From the NCBI GenBank assembly GCA_052400625.1, contig JBQTGH010000014.1: a stretch of 64,000 nt of DNA, one strand, 5' to 3'. Numbering within the stretch: position 1 is the first letter of the stretch; each line of letters begins with the position of its first letter. Made by a program: the position numbers and the translations under genes. This document shows, in pieces, positions 22,152 through 30,289 of the stretch. Below the pieces are notes generated by a model. That model saw only the letters and a program-made list of their open reading frames with translations, ran no database searches and was not told where the DNA came from. The DNA is from Thermophagus sp052400625 (GTDB lineage: Bacteria > Bacteroidota > Bacteroidia > Bacteroidales > Marinilabiliaceae).

Positions 22152-22585
22152 TGGATGGGAGTATGATTTTAAAATATGAAATAGAGGGAGGAAATTTTTC
22201 AAAAGCCGGGAACGCCAGCAGCGCCGTGAAAAAAATTTTAAAACAGATTAATGTACCTCCGGCAACGATAAAACGGTTCGTCGTGGCCCTTTATGAAGGC
22301 GAAGTGAATGTGGTGGCACATGCCTGGAAAGGATGGATTTGTGTGGAGATTGAGCCGGAGAGGATTTATGTAATTATAAAAGATCAGGGTCCCGGAATTC
22401 CCGATATCGATCTGGCCATGCAGGAAGGTTTTTCTACTGCTTCCCAGGAAGTTCGGGAAATGGGATTTGGAGCCGGTATGGGACTCCCCAATATGAAGAA
22501 AAATGCAGACTTATTGAATATTTCCAGCGAAGTGGGAAAAGGTACGGTGGTAGAAATATCAATCTTTTTAAATAAAAAAAATTAA
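22151..22585 (+). CDS. RsbW-like GHKL ATP-binding protein (anti-sigma/kinase type)
   Basis: A 144-residue stand-alone HATPase domain. It shows the N box as ALYEGEVNVVAHAWKG (Glu/Asn ATP-Mg contact), the G1 box DQGPGIPD, and a G2-like GFGAGMGLPNMKK. It has no dimerisation/phosphoacceptor domain, so it is closer to RsbW/SpoIIAB-type Ser/Thr kinases than to sensor histidine kinases. It is translationally coupled to the DRTGG gene upstream and abuts the hydrogenase-like gene. A partner anti-anti-sigma (STAS) protein was not found in the window. A start at the second ATG (22163) is also possible. Confidence 0.85.
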   Translation: MDGSMILKYEIEGGNFSKAGNASSAVKKILKQINVPPATIKRFVVALYEGEVNVVAHAWKGWICVEIEPERIYVIIKDQGPGIPDIDLAMQEGFSTASQEVREMGFGAGMGLPNMKKNADLLNISSEVGKGTVVEISIFLNKKN

Positions 22586-23967
22586 TGGCCGATGTCAGAA
22601 TTTATCACGCTTTGAAGGTGAATGAAGACCTTTGTTACGGATGCACCCATTGCCTGAATGCGTGTCCGGTGGAGGCCATCAGGATTCGAAATGGGAAAGC
22701 ATTGATTCTGGACAACTGGTGTGTGGACTGTGGCGAGTGTATGCGCGTCTGTCCGGTGGACGCCATCTTTGTTGAGCAAGACGATTTTGAACGGATATTT
22801 CGTTTCAAGTGCAGAGTCGCTCTCGTGCCGTCGGTATTAATTGGCCAGTTTCCGTCCGAAGTGACTGAAGCCGGAATTTTCTCGGTTATGCGCGAACTGG
22901 GGTTTACCCACGTGTTCCAAACCGAACACACCGCTGGGTCCATCATTAAATCTATGCTTGAAGCTGCACGGGACACAGAGGATAAACCGGTTATTTCTTC
23001 CTTTTGTCCGGCCATCGTCCGGTTGATTCAAATTAAATTTCCTGCTTTGCTGCATCAGGTCATGCGAATAAAACCCCCCATCGATGTTTCTGCACTCTAT
23101 TTTAGAAAACGGCTGGAAGATGAAGGACACAATCCCGACGATATAGGCATTTTTTATGTCACCCCTTGTGCCGCCAAGATTGCTGCAGTGAAAAGTCCTG
23201 TCGGTGAGAAAAGATCCTCTTTGGATGGCGTGATTAATATGGACTTCATCTACAATAGAATATACAGATTGATTAAAAACCGGAAAAACAGAAACAGTAT
23301 TTCACCTGGTGAAATGCTTCCGTTACTTAGCCCGCGATCCATAAAATACAGCTTGACGGGAGGAGAGGCAAACGCTATGGAAGGACGCTGCCTGGCCATT
23401 GATGGCATTCATAATGTCATTGAATTCTTGGAAAAACTGGAAAACGATGAATTCAGCGATCTCGATTTTCTGGAACTCAGAGCCTGCGATCAGAGTTGTG
23501 CAGGAGGTGTATTGGTGGGAGGAAACCGATTCCTGACCACCGAACGACTCAACAAAAGGGCGCATCGTTTTCAAGGGGTAGCCGACATACCGGGAGACAT
23601 TAAAGCCTATTCCGGTTTTTTGGGCGGTAACAGCATTGCACGGGACGAGCTAAAACCTCGTTCAATGTTGGCTTTGGATCCGGATGTGGGCGAAGCATTA
23701 AGAAAGATTCAGCAGGTACGTCACTTGATGTGCTTTTTGCCGGGGATTGATTGTGGCGCATGTGGCGCACCTAATTGTCAGAGCTTGGCACAGGATGTTG
23801 TAAGAGGCACAGCCCAGCTTTCGGCCTGTGTATTTATTCAACGAATGATGGAGAAGCATCGAAAATTAAGTGGTGACCATGCGTTGAGAATTATTGAAAA
23901 AATCTGGGGGGAAAACCGATTGGATAAAAACTGTAATAAGAAAGGAGCCGAAAATGACAGTCAGTGA
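22585..23967 (+). CDS. Sensory-type [FeFe]-hydrogenase-like protein (HydS-like, group C/D)
   Basis: A 460-residue iron-sulfur protein. Two ferredoxin-type [4Fe-4S] motifs lie at Cys17/20/23/27 and Cys46/49/52/56. A hydrogenase large-subunit domain retains the four H-cluster cysteines: Cys141 (SFCPAI), Cys195 (TPCAAK), and Cys301 and Cys305 (ACDQSCAGG). A C-terminal RnfB/CdhD-type [4Fe-4S] motif (GIDCGACGAPNCQS) follows near residue 388. Compared with catalytic enzymes, the proton-relay Cys of motif 1 is Phe140, and the Met before Cys195 and the Glu of PCxxKxxE are replaced. Such divergence is known in putative sensory hydrogenases, so signalling rather than turnover is inferred. It overlaps the next gene by 14 nt. 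Confidence 0.85.
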   Translation: MADVRIYHALKVNEDLCYGCTHCLNACPVEAIRIRNGKALILDNWCVDCGECMRVCPVDAIFVEQDDFERIFRFKCRVALVPSVLIGQFPSEVTEAGIFSVMRELGFTHVFQTEHTAGSIIKSMLEAARDTEDKPVISSFCPAIVRLIQIKFPALLHQVMRIKPPIDVSALYFRKRLEDEGHNPDDIGIFYVTPCAAKIAAVKSPVGEKRSSLDGVINMDFIYNRIYRLIKNRKNRNSISPGEMLPLLSPRSIKYSLTGGEANAMEGRCLAIDGIHNVIEFLEKLENDEFSDLDFLELRACDQSCAGGVLVGGNRFLTTERLNKRAHRFQGVADIPGDIKAYSGFLGGNSIARDELKPRSMLALDPDVGEALRKIQQVRHLMCFLPGIDCGACGAPNCQSLAQDVVRGTAQLSACVFIQRMMEKHRKLSGDHALRIIEKIWGENRLDKNCNKKGAENDSQ

Positions 23968-24289
23968 GATGATCAATAAACTGGGATTAACCGTATTTGG
24001 CGGTGAAAATGGCCTTCATCGGCCCATCGCAGGCGGTTATGTGTCCGACTTATTGAGCGATGTGATGGGAAATGCGTCCGAAGGGGATGTGTGGATTACT
24101 CTTCAAACCCATAAAAATGTAATGGCCGTGGCTTCCCTGAAGGAGGTGGCGGCAGTGATACTGGTTAAAGGCTTGAAGCCGGATGCCGACACCCTTGCCC
24201 AAAGCCAAAAGGAGGGGATCCCTCTGTTGGGAACCACATTGGAAACTTTTGAAGTGGCCGGACAACTTTATGAATTCCTTAAAAAATAA
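23954..24289 (+). CDS. DRTGG domain protein, second copy
   Basis: A 111-residue paralogue of the first gene in the locus, with GLTVFGGENGLHRPIAGGYV followed by SDLLSDVMGNA. The start at ATG 23954 is chosen because AAAGGAG lies six bases upstream; an earlier in-frame start would lie deep in the previous gene. It overlaps the hydrogenase-like gene by 14 nt, so translation is probably coupled. The two DRTGG proteins flank the ATPase and sensory hydrogenase, which suggests they act as small partners of the same signalling module. The molecular role is unknown. Confidence 0.85.
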   Translation: MTVSEMINKLGLTVFGGENGLHRPIAGGYVSDLLSDVMGNASEGDVWITLQTHKNVMAVASLKEVAAVILVKGLKPDADTLAQSQKEGIPLLGTTLETFEVAGQLYEFLKK

Positions 24290-24291
24290 GA

Positions 24292-25047
24292 ATGGATGAT
24301 CTCTGTGTGTTTCGGGCCGATTTGCATGTCCATACCTGTTTGTCACCTTGCGGCAGTTTGGATATGAGTCCGGTAAGGATTATTCGCGAAGCCAGAGAAA
24401 AGCAAATTGACATATTGGGAATTACCGATCATAATTCGACCCGACAGTGTAAGGTGATTATGGAATTGGGGCAAAAGGCCGGAATAACGGTGTGGGGTGG
24501 GGCCGAAATTAATACCCGTGAGGAGGTGCACTGTCTGGCACTGTTTGATGATTGGAAGGCACTGGAGGCGTTTCAGCAATGGCTGGACCGGTGGCTCACG
24601 GTGATACGGAACAAGCCTGACTATTTCGGGCATCAGGTATGGGTCGACGAAAAGGAAAATATTCTGGGGGTGGAAGACCGCCTGCTGATTGCTGCGTTGG
24701 ATCGGAGTATGGAACAATCATATGATGAGGTGCATCGGCTGGGTGGCATCTTTATCCCGGCTCATATCAACCGAAAAAGCTACAGCCTGATCAGTCAGTT
24801 AGGGTTTGTATCCCCCGATATAAAGGCTGATGCATTGGAGATTTGCAAAGGGGTAAAAGGTGAGACCATTGAAAGGATGAGATGGGCAGGCATTAAACCT
24901 CTTATTGGTGGTTCGGATGCCCACTATCCCGAACAATTGGGAACAGGCATTACGCTTTTGAAAATGAAAAATAGAACGCTGAATGAGTTTAAAAAAGCGC
25001 TTAAGGGTGAGATGGGACGTGGCGTCCTGGCTCTTCCCAACAAATAA
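24292..25047 (+). CDS. PHP-domain phosphoesterase-like protein
   Basis: A 251-residue metal-dependent PHP-family protein. Motif I is ADLHVHTCLSPCGSLDMSP (residues 7-25), motif II GITDHNS (about 43-49), followed by the GGAEIN segment, HINRKS, and GGSDAHYPEQLG near residue 205, together forming the usual trinuclear metal site. PHP proteins hydrolyse phosphoesters such as histidinol phosphate, nucleic acid ends or nucleotides; the substrate here is not evident. In clostridial hydrogenase loci PHP, DRTGG and ATPase genes sit together (established observation), matching this context. It starts 2 nt after the DRTGG gene. Confidence 0.85.
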   Translation: MDDLCVFRADLHVHTCLSPCGSLDMSPVRIIREAREKQIDILGITDHNSTRQCKVIMELGQKAGITVWGGAEINTREEVHCLALFDDWKALEAFQQWLDRWLTVIRNKPDYFGHQVWVDEKENILGVEDRLLIAALDRSMEQSYDEVHRLGGIFIPAHINRKSYSLISQLGFVSPDIKADALEICKGVKGETIERMRWAGIKPLIGGSDAHYPEQLGTGITLLKMKNRTLNEFKKALKGEMGRGVLALPNK

Positions 25048-25056
25048 AGGAAGCTT

Positions 25057-25578
25057 ATGAAGGATCTGGCAATGCATATTATGGATATTGTTGACAACTC
25101 AGTAAATGCCGGAGCAACCCATGTCGAAGTGCAACTGAATTATCGCGGTAACATTCTGGAGATGACCATCCGTGACAATGGATGCGGGATAGATCCTGCT
25201 ATGATTGAACGTGTGACAGATCCTTATACTACTTCCAGAACATCTCGGAACGTGGGGCTGGGGCTTTCCTTTTTAAAGATGAACGCCGAGCGGACGGGAG
25301 GAAAGGTGACGGTTCTCTCCGAACCTCAAAAAGGAACCACCATTGCGGCCACATTTATAACCAGTCACATCGATTGCATCCCGGAAGGGGATCTGGCAAA
25401 AACTTTGGCCCTGATAATTTCCGGAAATCCACTTATCGATTTCAAGATCAGGATTATTAAAGAAAATCAATTCTTTGAAATATCATCAGGGGAAATAAAG
25501 GAAATACTGGATGGCATTCCTGTTTCTCATCCAAAAGTGAATGTTTTGATTCGAAATATGTTGAATGAAATTGTTTAA
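25057..25578 (+). CDS. GHKL ATPase domain protein, second in the locus
   Basis: A 173-residue protein whose first 110 residues are a histidine-kinase-type ATPase: N box DIVDNSVNAGATHVEV, G1 box DNGCGIDPAMIE, and G2 box NVGLGLSFLK. There is no HisKA dimerisation domain or phosphoacceptor His. The last 60 residues are not recognised. It differs from the RsbW-like protein at 22151 and resembles the ATPase core of a sensor kinase with its input domain removed. AAGGA five bases before ATG 25057 supports the start. It lies between the PHP gene and the hydrogenase subunits. Confidence 0.83.
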   Translation: MKDLAMHIMDIVDNSVNAGATHVEVQLNYRGNILEMTIRDNGCGIDPAMIERVTDPYTTSRTSRNVGLGLSFLKMNAERTGGKVTVLSEPQKGTTIAATFITSHIDCIPEGDLAKTLALIISGNPLIDFKIRIIKENQFFEISSGEIKEILDGIPVSHPKVNVLIRNMLNEIV

Positions 25579-25594
25579 GTAAAAGAAGTTGAAT

Positions 25595-25996
25595 ATGAGT
25601 GATAAAGTTAAAAATCTTCAGGACCTCAGGGATTTGAGGGATGAACTCAAAGGAAAAATTCTTTTGCGTGAGAAAAGCAATGCCCCGGAAAAACTGGTGC
25701 AGATAAAAGTGTCGATGGCGACTTGCGGTATCGCCTCTGGCGCACGCGAAACCATGAACTACCTCATTGATGAATTGGATAAGCAGGACGTGGATGCTGT
25801 AGTGACCCAAACAGGATGCATGGGGTATTGTTATGCCGAGCCTACCATTGAAGTGACTTTGCCCGGTGAAAAACCTGTGGTATTTGGTTATGTAGATACG
25901 GCTAAAGCGGCAGAAATCATTGATAAATACATTAAGAATGGGGAATTGGTGGATGGCATCATTCCCGACACTTATAAGACAATCGACAATAAATAA
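25595..25996 (+). CDS. Thioredoxin-like [2Fe-2S] ferredoxin subunit of the hydrogenase
   Basis: A 133-residue thioredoxin-like ferredoxin, similar to the N-terminal domain of the HydB/NuoF subunit and to the extra small subunit of multimeric [FeFe] hydrogenases. Cysteines are visible in ATCGIASGAR and TGCMGYCYAEP; a fourth cysteine of the usual C-x4-C pair is not evident, as it reads CGIASG. It is followed by hydB after 14 nt, so it probably forms part of the NADH-linked electron path or assembly. ATG 25595 is preferred to a TTG six bases upstream. Confidence 0.85.
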   Translation: MSDKVKNLQDLRDLRDELKGKILLREKSNAPEKLVQIKVSMATCGIASGARETMNYLIDELDKQDVDAVVTQTGCMGYCYAEPTIEVTLPGEKPVVFGYVDTAKAAEIIDKYIKNGELVDGIIPDTYKTIDNK

Positions 25997-26010
25997 ACCC
26001 TTTTTTAGCT

Positions 26011-27804
26011 ATGGCCAAATTCAAGTATCATGTTCTGGTTTGCGGAGGTACCGGTTGCCGGGCTTCCCAAAGCGATGCCATCGTCGCCAATCTCAAAAAG
26101 GCGGTGGCGGATAACAATCTTGCCAACGACGTCCAGGTGATCAAAACCGGCTGTTTCGGTTTCTGTGAAAAGGGACCCGTGGTGAAAATGGTCCCCGACA
26201 ATACTTTTTACGTGCAGGTGACACCTCAGGATGCTGAAGAGTTGGTGCTCGAACATCTGGTTAAAGGACGAAAAGTTAACAGACTGCTCTATGTCGATCC
26301 TGAAACCAACGCTTCGGTGAGCGATTCCAAACATATGGAGTTCTACAAAAAACAATTGAGAATAGCTTTAAGAAATTGTGGGTTTATTGATCCAGAAAAT
26401 ATAGAGGAATACATCGCCCGGGACGGATACTCTGCCCTTGGAATGGTTATGGAACAACTTTCCCCCGAAAAAGCCATTGAGGTGGTTAAGGAGTCCGGTC
26501 TCAGAGGTAGAGGAGGGGGGGGGTTCCCCACCGGACTGAAGTGGGAGCTGACCCGAAAATCAAATGCCAATCAAAAATTTGTTGTTTGTAACGCCGATGA
26601 AGGCGATCCCGGAGCCTTCATGGATCGGTCAATACTGGAAGGTGATCCTCATTCTGTTTTGGAAGCTATGGCTATTTGCGGTTATTGTATTGGGGCTGAT
26701 AAAGGGCTGATCTATATCCGCGCGGAATATCCCCTGGCCATTAAACGTCTTAAGATAGCCATTGATCAGGCCCAACAATATGGTTTGCTTGGTGATAATA
26801 TTTTCGGTTCCGGGTTTTCGTTTGATGTGACCATTCGTTATGGTGCCGGCGCTTTTGTATGCGGCGAAGAAACGGCACTCATTCATTCCATGGAAGGGAA
26901 ACGGGGCGAACCCACCGTAAAGCCACCATTTCCCGCACAAAGTGGTTACAAGGGCCAACCCACCAATGTCAACAATGTGGAAACCCTTGCCAATATTCCT
27001 GTCATCTTTTTGAAAGGAGCCGATTGGTTTAGAAATATTGGGACGCCTAAAAGTCCGGGAACCAAAGTGTTTGCGCTGGCCGGAAAGGTTAACAATGTGG
27101 GACTTATCGAAGTGCCAATGGGTACTACCTTACGGGAAGTGATTTTTGATATCGGTGGCGGTATTAAGGGCGGAAAGAAGTTTAAAGCCGTTCAAACCGG
27201 AGGGCCTTCAGGCGGATGTCTGACAGAGAAACACCTGGATCTGCCCATCGATTATGAGACATTGCTGGCCAATGGGTCCATGATGGGGTCAGGAGGGATG
27301 ATTGTTATGGATGAGGACGATTGCATGGTCTCTGTCGCTAAATTCTATCTCGACTTCACCGTGGAAGAAAGCTGCGGGAAATGTTCTCCTTGCCGCATCG
27401 GAAACAAGAGACTCTATGAATTACTCGATAAAATAACCCTTGGGAAAGGCGAGGAGGGCGATCTGGTCCGACTCAGAAATTTGGGAAATGTGATCAAAGA
27501 TACGGCTCTTTGCGGATTGGGACAGACATCCCCCAACCCGGTGTTATCGACCATGGATAATTTCCCCGATGAGTATGAAGCACACGTTAAAAATGGAAAA
27601 TGTCCGGCCGGACAATGCCGGGCTCTCATGCAGTATGTGATCGACCAAAACTTATGTGTTGGGTGTACTCTGTGCTCCCGGGTTTGTCCTGTCGATGCTA
27701 TTTCCGGCAGTAAAAAATTGCCTCATTTTATCAATAGTCTGGTTTGTATCAAGTGCGGGGCTTGCATGGAAAAATGTAAGTTCGGTGCCATCAGTGTTCA
27801 GTAG
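26011..27804 (+). CDS. hydB: Electron-bifurcating [FeFe]-hydrogenase subunit HydB (NuoF-like, flavin/NADH)
   Basis: Flavin and NAD(H)-binding subunit of the soluble HydABC complex, which couples NADH and reduced ferredoxin oxidation to H2 formation or the reverse. The 597 residues comprise an N-terminal thioredoxin-like [2Fe-2S] domain (CGGTGC and TGCFGFC), the NADH/FMN-binding NuoF core (LRGRGGGGFPTGLKWE, NADEGDPGAFMDR, GAGAFVCGEETALIHSMEG), a [4Fe-4S] site in SCGKCSPCRIG with the distant Cys in TALCGLGQ, and a C-terminal 2[4Fe-4S] ferredoxin domain (CVGCTLCSRVC, CIKCGACMEKC). This layout is the HydB type rather than plain NuoF. It lies directly ahead of hydA. Confidence 0.93.
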   Translation: MAKFKYHVLVCGGTGCRASQSDAIVANLKKAVADNNLANDVQVIKTGCFGFCEKGPVVKMVPDNTFYVQVTPQDAEELVLEHLVKGRKVNRLLYVDPETNASVSDSKHMEFYKKQLRIALRNCGFIDPENIEEYIARDGYSALGMVMEQLSPEKAIEVVKESGLRGRGGGGFPTGLKWELTRKSNANQKFVVCNADEGDPGAFMDRSILEGDPHSVLEAMAICGYCIGADKGLIYIRAEYPLAIKRLKIAIDQAQQYGLLGDNIFGSGFSFDVTIRYGAGAFVCGEETALIHSMEGKRGEPTVKPPFPAQSGYKGQPTNVNNVETLANIPVIFLKGADWFRNIGTPKSPGTKVFALAGKVNNVGLIEVPMGTTLREVIFDIGGGIKGGKKFKAVQTGGPSGGCLTEKHLDLPIDYETLLANGSMMGSGGMIVMDEDDCMVSVAKFYLDFTVEESCGKCSPCRIGNKRLYELLDKITLGKGEEGDLVRLRNLGNVIKDTALCGLGQTSPNPVLSTMDNFPDEYEAHVKNGKCPAGQCRALMQYVIDQNLCVGCTLCSRVCPVDAISGSKKLPHFINSLVCIKCGACMEKCKFGAISVQ

Positions 27805-27837
27805 CCTGAGTTTTAATCATTGGAAAATCGTATTAAG

Positions 27838-29607
27838 ATGAACATCGTAAAATTAATCATAGATGACAAGCCGGTGGTAGTAGAGCAAGGAACTACCATT
27901 CTGGAAGCCGCCAAATCCATCGGAATTAACGTTCCTTCGTTGTGTTATATGAAGATGGAAGACCTAAATTTCGAAAACAAACCGGGAGGATGCAGAGTGT
28001 GTGTGGTGGAAGTAGAAGGACGCCGGAATCTTGCCCCTGCCTGCAAAACGGAATGTACCGAAGGAATGATTGTTAAAACGCATACCGTGAGAGTCATAAA
28101 TGCACGTCGTACCGTTGTGGAACTCATACTTTCCGATCATCCTGCCGAATGTCTGACCTGTGCCAAATCGGGAGAGTGTGAATTGCAGAAATTGGCTCAG
28201 AATTTGGGAATCAGGGAAATTCACTATACCGGCGCACAATCTCATTACAAAGGAGATCGGTCCCCTGCCATCATCCGGGAAATGGACAAATGCATTATGT
28301 GTCGTCGTTGCGAAACCATCTGCAACGAAGTACAAACGGTTGGTGTCTTGTCGGCCGTCAATCGTGGCTTTGAATCGGTGGTAGCCCCCGCTTTTGAGAT
28401 GGATCTGGACCATTCGGTTTGTACTTATTGCGGCCAGTGCGTGGCTGTGTGTCCCACCGGCGCTTTAACCGAGCGCGATTATACATGGAAGGTGATCGAT
28501 GCGCTGGTCGATCCTCAAAAAACGGTGGTGGTTCAAACCGCACCGGCAGTAAGAGCTGCCCTGGGAGAAGCATTCGGGATGGAACCCGGCACTCTGGTTA
28601 CAGGGAAAATGGTGTCGGCACTCAAAAAACTTGGGTTCGATTATGTGTTTGATACCGACTTTGCTGCTGACCTCACCATCATGGAAGAAGGTACCGAGTT
28701 TCTCGACCGGCTAAATCGTTTCTTGAATGGTGATCAAAGCGTTAAATTGCCAATCCTGACAAGCTGTTGTCCCGCCTGGGTCAAGTTTTTTGAGCACCAG
28801 TTTCCGGAAATGTTAGAGATCCCCTCTACGGCCAAATCTCCTCAGCAAATGTTTGGGGCCATTGCCAAAACTTATTTTGCCAAAATCCTTAAAAAGAAAC
28901 GAGAAGACCTGGTGGTGGTATCTGTGATGCCTTGCCTGGCCAAGAAATATGAGTGCACACGTGATGAGTTTTCCGTAAACGGTGACCCCGATGTGAATGT
29001 GTCTGTTACTACCCGCGAGCTGGCACAGCTCATCCGAAACGCCAACATCGATTTTGCTGCCCTTGAGGACGATGAATTCGATCAACCGCTGGGTGAATCT
29101 ACCGGCGCCGGAGTAATTTTCGGAACCACCGGCGGTGTCATTGAAGCTGCCGTGCGCACTGCCTATGAGTTGCATACCGGTAAAAACCTTGAAAAAGTAG
29201 AGTTTGAGGAGCTCAGAGGTATGGATGGTCTGCGCAAAGCTTCCGTGGATTTTAACGGTATGAAACTAAATATCGGAATTGCTCACGGACTGGGAAATGC
29301 GCGTAAATTATTGGAGGATGTAAAGGCCGGGAAGTCTGATTTCCACGCCATTGAAATTATGGCTTGTCCCGGTGGTTGCATCGGAGGGGGCGGACAGCCC
29401 TATCATCACGGCAATGTGGAGATCCTTAAAAAAAGACAACGCGCCATTTATGCCGAAGATGCAGGAAAAACCATCCGAAAATCTCACAAAAATCCCTTTA
29501 TTCAGGAATTATATGCCCAATTCCTCGGGAAACCGCTCAGTGATCTGTCGCATGAATTATTACATACTCATTATTTCAACCGGAAGAAAAAGACAGAGAT
29601 CGAATAA
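27838..29607 (+). CDS. hydA: [FeFe]-hydrogenase catalytic subunit HydA (group A3)
   Basis: Catalytic subunit carrying the H-cluster, 589 residues from ATG 27838; an upstream TTG is less likely. In order: [2Fe-2S] plant-type domain (Cys36/52/55/69), His-Cys [4Fe-4S] site (His101, Cys105/108/114), and two ferredoxin [4Fe-4S] motifs (Cys152-162 and Cys195-205). The H domain follows, with complete motifs TSCCPAW (Cys310/311), VMPCLAKKYE (Cys366, Lys369, Glu372) and MACPGGCIGGGGQ (Cys510/514). All proton-path residues are retained, unlike the HydS-like protein upstream. With HydB and HydC this fits the bifurcating group A3 enzyme. Confidence 0.95.
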   Translation: MNIVKLIIDDKPVVVEQGTTILEAAKSIGINVPSLCYMKMEDLNFENKPGGCRVCVVEVEGRRNLAPACKTECTEGMIVKTHTVRVINARRTVVELILSDHPAECLTCAKSGECELQKLAQNLGIREIHYTGAQSHYKGDRSPAIIREMDKCIMCRRCETICNEVQTVGVLSAVNRGFESVVAPAFEMDLDHSVCTYCGQCVAVCPTGALTERDYTWKVIDALVDPQKTVVVQTAPAVRAALGEAFGMEPGTLVTGKMVSALKKLGFDYVFDTDFAADLTIMEEGTEFLDRLNRFLNGDQSVKLPILTSCCPAWVKFFEHQFPEMLEIPSTAKSPQQMFGAIAKTYFAKILKKKREDLVVVSVMPCLAKKYECTRDEFSVNGDPDVNVSVTTRELAQLIRNANIDFAALEDDEFDQPLGESTGAGVIFGTTGGVIEAAVRTAYELHTGKNLEKVEFEELRGMDGLRKASVDFNGMKLNIGIAHGLGNARKLLEDVKAGKSDFHAIEIMACPGGCIGGGGQPYHHGNVEILKKRQRAIYAEDAGKTIRKSHKNPFIQELYAQFLGKPLSDLSHELLHTHYFNRKKKTEIE

Positions 29608-29678
29608 CGGTGGACTGTGGAGGGATCTAAATTCTAACCTGCTAAATGATCATTGGTAATTGAAAATTAACTTGCGAT

Positions 29679-30152
29679 ATGGCAAAAATCAAAATACCCG
29701 ATAATAAAGTTCAAGAACTGAAAGACATTTGTAAAAAGTTCAACAATGAACCGGGAGAACTGATTAATGTTCTTCATCAGGCTCAAAATCTATTAGGTTA
29801 TCTTCCTGCCGAGGTGCAGGAGATCGTGGCTGAAGAATTAAATGTTTCGGTGGCTCATGTTTATGGGGTGGTGACGTTTTATTCCTTTTTCTCCATGTTG
29901 CCCAAAGGAAAACATCCTATTTCCATCTGTATGGGTACGGCCTGTTATGTCCGTGGCGCGGAAAAAGTATTGGATGAATTTAAACGAAGGCTCGATATCA
30001 AAGTGGGTGAAACCACCCCCGACGGAAAGTTTTCCCTCAGTTGCCTGAGATGCGTCGGTGCCTGTGGCCTTGCCCCGGTCATTACCATCGGAGAAAGAGT
30101 GTACGGACGAGTGTCGCCTGAAGATGTAAAGAAAATTCTGGATGAGTATTAA
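29679..30152 (+). CDS. hydC: Electron-bifurcating [FeFe]-hydrogenase subunit HydC (NuoE-like)
   Basis: A 157-residue thioredoxin-like [2Fe-2S] protein of the NuoE family, the small subunit of HydABC that passes electrons near the flavin. The four cluster ligands are visible as CMGTAC (C-x4-C) and CVGAC (C-x3-C), and the helical N-terminal part has LINVLHQAQNLLGYLPAEVQ. It follows hydA by 71 nt and precedes hydG. The order here is HydB-HydA-HydC, which varies between lineages. Confidence 0.92.
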   Translation: MAKIKIPDNKVQELKDICKKFNNEPGELINVLHQAQNLLGYLPAEVQEIVAEELNVSVAHVYGVVTFYSFFSMLPKGKHPISICMGTACYVRGAEKVLDEFKRRLDIKVGETTPDGKFSLSCLRCVGACGLAPVITIGERVYGRVSPEDVKKILDEY

Positions 30153-30289
30153 AAACCGGCGATAGAGACTATGTTCCTGATACAGGGGGCCTGACATTTT
30201 TCGGTGCTAAAGATGTCCCATTCTTTTTCGGCGCATTTGTTTCCATTACCCGGCAATCATCGTACCTTTATCCCTTTAAAGATTAAGCT

